A stretch of DNA of 11,064 nucleotides, taken from the NCBI GenBank assembly GCA_026395655.1, contig JAPLYJ010000044.1, forward strand, positions 1-11,064, in the 5' to 3' direction. Source of the stretch: Candidatus Parcubacteria bacterium (GTDB taxonomy: Bacteria > Patescibacteriota > Minisyncoccia > UBA6257 > JAPLYJ01). Of this stretch, positions 7,367 through 11,064 are shown piece after piece. Position numbers and translations under genes: made by a program. The number at the start of each line of letters is the position of its first letter. Position 1 is the stretch's first letter. The notes below the pieces were generated by a model. The model searched no databases and was not told the origin of the DNA. It was given only the letters and a program-made list of their open reading frames with translations.

Positions 7367-7387
7367 CTTAAATTTAACAAATAAAAA

Positions 7388-8146
7388 ATGCCCACAGAAG
7401 ATCAAAATAATAAAGAAATAGATAAAATATTTGAACGCTTACCTTCAGATTTACAGGAGGCACTTTGGGATTTTGATATGTCAGAAAAAATCACAACTGC
7501 TTCAAATCTATGTGGGATTGTTATGGATGGCGAACTTAAAAAAACAGTTCTAAGTATTTTAGCTAATATTTTTATTGGTAGATTAAACCGAAATCAGCTG
7601 TCTGAGCAATTACAGAAAAAAACTAATATTACTCCAAACAAAATTCTTATCTTTTCTAGAATTTTAGAAAAACAAATTTTAGAACCTTTAAAAGAAAGTT
7701 TAGATCAATTAGAAAAACAAAAAGTTTTTTCCCAGGAGATTATTAATAATCCTACACCGCCTAATATTGTGTCAGCTCCAATTATGCCTCAAGCTCAAAA
7801 ACCAAATCCCACGCCAATAACGCCTAATCTTCATCCCATCGATCAAATTATGAAATTAAGAGAACAAACTAGCTTGGCTCAAAAAATGTCTAAAATAAAT
7901 AATACAGATCCTGTTATCCAAGCTCCTGCTCAGGCTGCTAACCTTCGTCCAGCACCCCAACAAAACAATCCGCCCGTTCAAGAACAAAAAATAAATCCTG
8001 TTGATAAACTGATAGAAAGCCAACAAGAAAAAAATGAATCAACCTTCCAAGACAACGTTAAAAACAATCCCATCATTCAGAATAATCCTATCATTGATTT
8101 AAAAAATACTGCTGATCAAAAAATCAGAAGAAAAAAGCGATGTTGA
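7388..8146 (+). CDS. Pro/Asn/Gln-rich cytosolic protein of the secretion operon, 5' part of a frameshifted gene
   Basis: The frame gives 252 residues. Residues about 11-110 form a helical domain that starts with IFERLPSDLQEALWDFD. A similar pattern (LP.DLQEA followed by helices) recurs, as I remember it, in Patescibacteria proteins; the function is unknown. Residues about 118-250 are low-complexity and rich in Pro, Asn and Gln, and include a repeated NNPII. There is no signal peptide or membrane segment. The frame ends abruptly in a basic run (KIRRKKRC) unlike the preceding sequence, while the next frame continues in similar composition to 8477. Removing one A from the A6 tract at 8118-8123, or from the one at 8131-8136, joins the two into about 362 residues. 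It starts 21 nt after the VirB6-like gene, with no Shine-Dalgarno. Confidence 0.75.
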   Translation: MPTEDQNNKEIDKIFERLPSDLQEALWDFDMSEKITTASNLCGIVMDGELKKTVLSILANIFIGRLNRNQLSEQLQKKTNITPNKILIFSRILEKQILEPLKESLDQLEKQKVFSQEIINNPTPPNIVSAPIMPQAQKPNPTPITPNLHPIDQIMKLREQTSLAQKMSKINNTDPVIQAPAQAANLRPAPQQNNPPVQEQKINPVDKLIESQQEKNESTFQDNVKNNPIIQNNPIIDLKNTADQKIRRKKRC

Positions 8147-8477
8147 TTTAAACAAATTTCCTGTAGTCAATATTAAAAAATTTAATCAAGACCAACCTCA
8201 AAAAATAGTAGAAGGTCCCATTAAGTATGACAAGACCGTCGAAAAAGATGACCCTTTTAAAAAAATCACCGAAACTATTAATCTCCGTTCCAAAGAATCT
8301 TTAAACGTAAACCCGGAAAATAAAATAGTATATGATTATAATCAAATAACTTTTGAAAAACCAAATATTGTTACTGAAAACAAAACGAATAATATCTCCT
8401 CTTTAAAGCCAACTTCTAAGCCATTGGACGAAGAAACAAAATTAATAGGTAATGCTATAGATTTAAGAGAAAATTAA
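8121..8477 (+). pseudogene. Out-of-frame 3' part of the Pro/Asn/Gln-rich secretion-operon gene
   Basis: In the +1 frame relative to the gene starting at 7388, this stretch reads SEEKSDVDLNKFPVVNI and continues open for more than 110 codons to a TAA at 8475-8477. Its composition (Lys, Asn, Pro, Glu) matches the upstream part. It has no plausible start of its own and ends 4 nt before the next gene, so it is best read as the displaced C-terminal third of the same protein. The cause could be a true deletion or insertion, RNA polymerase slippage on an A6 tract, or a sequencing error in a homopolymer. Confidence 0.7.
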
Positions 8478-8481
8478 AAAA

Positions 8482-8942
8482 ATGGATTATCAAATACCAC
8501 AATTTGTAGATGAGGAAACTAAATTTGTTTGGATATTAACTCTAACTCAATTTTGGTTTATTCTAGGACTCTAACTCAATTTTGGTTTATTCTAGGAGCA
8601 GGTATCTTAAGCTTATTTATCTGGTTAATGGTTAGCTCTGTTTTTTTAAAAATGCTTTTAATTTTTATTCTCTTTACCATTGCTGCAACTTTAGCATTTG
8701 CTAAAATTAATGGATTGCCACTATATACTTTGATTATCGCTGCCATTAGACATTTGTGGCTACCTAAATACTATTTTTGGAATAAAGTAATTGATCAAGG
8801 CAATAAACAAAAAAATACTCCTAAAACACAAAAAAATATCCCCGTAATCAAACCGCAGGTATTTCAAAAAACTTTCTCTTCTGAAAATATAAGCCAAATT
8901 GCAAAAGCACTAGACATTAAAAAAAGAACTTATCAACCATAA
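8482..8942 (+). pseudogene. PrgI-family secretion membrane protein, frame broken by a 29-bp duplication
   Basis: The gene starts at ATG 8482 (MDYQIPQFVDEETK), a typical PrgI-family opening. It reads 30 residues, then stops at TAA 8572-8574. The body continues in another frame from 8568 to the TAA at 8940-8942. Removing one copy of the 29-bp tandem duplication gives an intact 143-residue protein. It would have two adjacent membrane helices (FWFILGAGILSLFIW, then LKMLLIFILFTIAATLAFA), the family-typical AKINGLPLYTLIIAAIRH segment, a W-K-containing end of the conserved part, and a cytosolic tail. PrgI proteins are small membrane partners of the VirB4 ATPase in Gram-positive-type conjugation systems (VirB3-like position). 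The downstream gene starts at 8944, one base after this stop. A TTG at 8529 would keep the body in frame but would drop the conserved N-terminus. Confidence 0.85.
8539..8596 (+). repeat. Perfect 29-bp tandem direct repeat
   Basis: Copies at 8539-8567 and 8568-8596 are identical and abut directly. Each covers the codons for TLTQFWFILG of the PrgI-like gene. Because 29 is not a multiple of three, the second copy shifts the frame and brings up a TAA after two codons. Loss of one copy, by replication slippage for example, would restore the gene exactly. No similar repeat was seen elsewhere in the window. Confidence 0.97.
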
Positions 8943-8943
8943 T

Positions 8944-9621
8944 ATGGCTAACACTTCAAAAGAATATGCTGCCTCACAATCTCTCGTAGCTATTGACCAG
9001 ATACGAGATGGCGTAATTATTTTAAAAAATAGCGCTTTGCGTTCTGTTTTAAAAGTTTCTGGTATAAACTTCGAACTTAAATCAGAAAGCGAACAACAAG
9101 ATATTATTACCTCTTGGCAGCGTTTTCTAAATAATTTAGATTTTGATTTACAAATAATCAGTCATTCTCATAGGTTAAACATCGATGGCTATCTTAAAAA
9201 TCTCAAAGAAAAAACCAAGGACGAACCTAACGATCTTTTAAAAATACAAATTGAAGATTATTTGGAATTTATTAAAAATTTTGTAGAAACATATGCTATT
9301 ATCAGAAAAACATTCTATATTGTTATTCCCTATGAAGGAATTGCAACCGAGGCTACAGGAGTAACTTCTAAATTGTTTTCAATGTTTAAAGAAATTTTTA
9401 ATTTCAGCAGGCCAGCATTTGATTCTTCAATAAAAATCAGTGATGTTGATTTTTTAAAACAACAAAAACAGCTACTCTTAAGACAGAACAATGTTATCGC
9501 AGGATTGTCTCGTTTAGGTCTTACTAGCCAAAGCTTAAATACAGAAGAATTAATCAATCTATGCTACAATTCATATAATCCTGGAAATGTAGAAAAACAA
9601 AACTTACAAACAGAAAATTAA
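8944..9621 (+). CDS. TraC-N-like / VirB4-associated protein of the secretion operon
   Basis: A 225-residue soluble protein that typically follows PrgI in this kind of cassette. Its beginning (IDQIRDGVIILKNSALRSVLKVSGINF, residues about 18-44, read here as two motifs) resembles the N-terminal part of TraC/VirB4-type ATPases. The next part (SWQRFLNNLDFDLQIISHS) resembles the same domain's second strand-helix unit. It has no Walker motifs, signal peptide or membrane helix. The start lies one base after the PrgI-like stop, and its own stop lies 4 nt before the VirB4-like gene, so translation is probably coupled across all three. It may be a structural partner of the ATPase that docks it to the membrane complex. 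That role is inferred from position and from the resemblance. Confidence 0.78.
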   Translation: MANTSKEYAASQSLVAIDQIRDGVIILKNSALRSVLKVSGINFELKSESEQQDIITSWQRFLNNLDFDLQIISHSHRLNIDGYLKNLKEKTKDEPNDLLKIQIEDYLEFIKNFVETYAIIRKTFYIVIPYEGIATEATGVTSKLFSMFKEIFNFSRPAFDSSIKISDVDFLKQQKQLLLRQNNVIAGLSRLGLTSQSLNTEELINLCYNSYNPGNVEKQNLQTEN

Positions 9622-9625
9622 AAAT

Positions 9626-11064
9626 ATGTTCGCTAATAACAAACCAATACTTACAAAAGAGGAAACAGCATATAAGCAGGGAATAGAAGCCTTACAAGAT
9701 TTGATTGCACCTTCTGGTTTGTTAGTTAACCCTAATTTTTTAAAAATAGGATCTAAATATTGCCGTACGCTTTTTATCTTTACCTACCCAAGATATCTTT
9801 ACAGTAATTGGTTTAGCCCCATTGTTAATATGGACGAAGCCATGGATTTAGCTATCCATTTTCATCCTTTAGATAACAACACAGTTCTACGCCAATTAAG
9901 AAGAAAATCAGCCATGGTTCAAGCTCAAATAGAAAAAGAAGCTGAGCAAGGCTTGGTTAGGGACCCCATGTTAGAAACTGCCTTGCAAGATATAGAAGCT
10001 TTAAGAGATCAATTGATGCAGAACCAAGAAAAAATGTTTAAGGTGGCAGTATATATTACTTTTTTTGCTGATTCTGAAGAAAATTTACAAAAAATAGAAA
10101 CTAAAATTACACAATTATTAGAAACCAGATTGGTATATGCTAAACCAAGTATTTTTAGACAATTTGAAGGCTTTGAATCTTCTATGGCTTTTGGGTTAGA
10201 CAGGCTATATCTCACTACCTCTTTAAACTCAGGACCAGCTTCTACCATATTCCCTTTCGTTTCTTTAGATTTGACCAGCGATCAAGGAATCGTTTACGGC
10301 ATTAACATGCATAACAATGGTTTAATTATTTTTGATAGATTTTCTTTAGAAAACGCTAATATGGTGGTATTAGGTAAAGCAGGTGGAGGAAAATCATATG
10401 CTGTAAAAATGGAAATCTTACGTACTTTAACATTAGGCACTGATGTTTTTGTTATTGACCCAGAAAATGAATATCAATATCTATCAGAATCTATCGGTGG
10501 TAATTTTTATAAGATAGCCGTGGCTTCTCCAGACCATATCAACCCTTTTGAGTTACCCATGATTGCGGAAGATGAATCAGCTGAAGAAGTTTTTAGAAGC
10601 CATGTTTTAAATCTTATCGGATTATTTAAAATTCTTTTGGGTGGTCTTTCTCCTCAGGAAGAAGCAACCATGGATAGAGCTATATACCAAACTTATGCTA
10701 GCCGTGATATTACTCCAGAAAATTATTCTCAAAGCGCCAATGCTAGCGCTCCTTTGATGGAAGATTTAGAATCTATTTTAACAACCGTAGAAGGCGGAGA
10801 AAATTTAGCTGCTAAAATATATAAATATACCAAAGGCACCTACGCTGGATTTTTAAATCAACCTTCTAACATTAATATTAGTAATCGTTTTGTAGTTTTT
10901 AATATTAGAGAATTAGAAGATGAATTAAGGCCCATTGCCATGTATGTAATTTTAAATTACGTCTGGACTATGATTAAAAAAGAATTAAAGAAAAGACTCA
11001 TGATCGTAGACGAAGCCTGGTATATGTTACGTCATGACGAAGGAGCAGCTTTCCTTTTTCAATT
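9626..11064 (+). CDS. virB4: VirB4-like (TraC/ConE-type) secretion ATPase, cut by the window end
   Basis: The frame from ATG 9626 is open for 479 residues to the window edge. VirB4-family ATPases energise assembly and substrate movement in type IV secretion systems and act at the cytosolic face of the inner membrane. Residues 1 to about 235 match the usual N-terminal domain, with RTLFIFTYPRYL, then VLRQLRRKSAMVQAQ and the EKEAEQGLVRDPMLETAL helix. The ATPase domain has Walker A GKAGGGKS (250-257), the strand VIDPENEY (276-283) and Walker B LMIVDEAW (458-465; D462 and E463). The rest of the C-terminal domain lies outside the window. It starts 4 nt after the TraC-N-like gene, without a Shine-Dalgarno. 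All motifs look intact, in contrast to the two broken genes upstream. Confidence 0.93.
   Translation, partial: MFANNKPILTKEETAYKQGIEALQDLIAPSGLLVNPNFLKIGSKYCRTLFIFTYPRYLYSNWFSPIVNMDEAMDLAIHFHPLDNNTVLRQLRRKSAMVQAQIEKEAEQGLVRDPMLETALQDIEALRDQLMQNQEKMFKVAVYITFFADSEENLQKIETKITQLLETRLVYAKPSIFRQFEGFESSMAFGLDRLYLTTSLNSGPASTIFPFVSLDLTSDQGIVYGINMHNNGLIIFDRFSLENANMVVLGKAGGGKSYAVKMEILRTLTLGTDVFVIDPENEYQYLSESIGGNFYKIAVASPDHINPFELPMIAEDESAEEVFRSHVLNLIGLFKILLGGLSPQEEATMDRAIYQTYASRDITPENYSQSANASAPLMEDLESILTTVEGGENLAAKIYKYTKGTYAGFLNQPSNINISNRFVVFNIRELEDELRPIAMYVILNYVWTMIKKELKKRLMIVDEAWYMLRHDEGAAFLFQ

Noticed and set aside
8131..8137. A AAA AAG heptamer in the zero frame, as a programmed -1 frameshift site
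   Set aside because: The heptamer is in the right register, but a -1 shift reaches a TAA at 8149-8151 after four codons. The downstream coding frame is +1, so classical -1 frameshifting would not join the two parts.
8529..8942. A 137-residue frame starting at TTG 8529 as the true PrgI-like gene
   Set aside because: Its first 13 residues are the wrong-frame reading of the first repeat copy. The conserved PrgI opening (MDYQIPQFVDEE) lies upstream at 8482 in another frame, so the TTG start is not the ancestral one.

Overview
The window is AT-rich bacterial DNA, most likely from a Patescibacteria (Candidate Phyla Radiation) genome. This lineage call is inferred from three things: starts that almost never have a Shine-Dalgarno sequence, several long lysine/glutamate-rich proteins with no recognisable family, and a compact type IV secretion cassette (VirB6/TrbL-like, PrgI-like, TraC-N-like, VirB4-like) of the kind described in that group. 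Stop codons read normally: rsmA ends on TGA at the expected length.

Layout. A tRNA-Gly(GCC) with encoded CCA lies at 4-78. An intergenic region with a good promoter (295-323) leads into a two-gene unit: a 585-residue coiled-coil protein with a duplicated C-terminal domain, and a 94-residue acidic coiled-coil protein. A minus-strand gene follows, encoding a membrane-anchored LysM-LysM-M23 peptidase. It is divergent from rsmA (ksgA), the 16S rRNA dimethyladenosine methyltransferase. The region between these two is very AT-rich and holds two tandem DnaA-box-like 9-mers just before rsmA.

From 4706 to the window end, all genes run on the plus strand and look like one transfer/secretion operon: an exported four-cysteine protein, a polytopic VirB6/TrbL-like channel protein, a proline/asparagine/glutamine-rich cytosolic protein, a PrgI-family membrane protein, a TraC-N-like protein, and a VirB4-like ATPase that runs off the end. 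The likely promoter is an extended -10 overlapping the rsmA stop codon. Together these would form an inner-membrane channel, its small membrane partner and its motor. The substrate and direction of transport cannot be read from the window.

The most striking observation is that two adjacent genes of this operon are broken in frame. The Pro/Asn-rich gene loses frame near two A6 tracts at 8118-8136. The PrgI-like gene carries a perfect 29-bp tandem duplication (8539-8567 and 8568-8596) that shifts it into an early stop. The M23 gene also has an awkward 5' end: its body reads upstream past the only usable TTG to an in-frame TAA. These could be real lesions, phase-variable or slippage-dependent expression, or assembly errors. 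The sequence alone does not decide between them.
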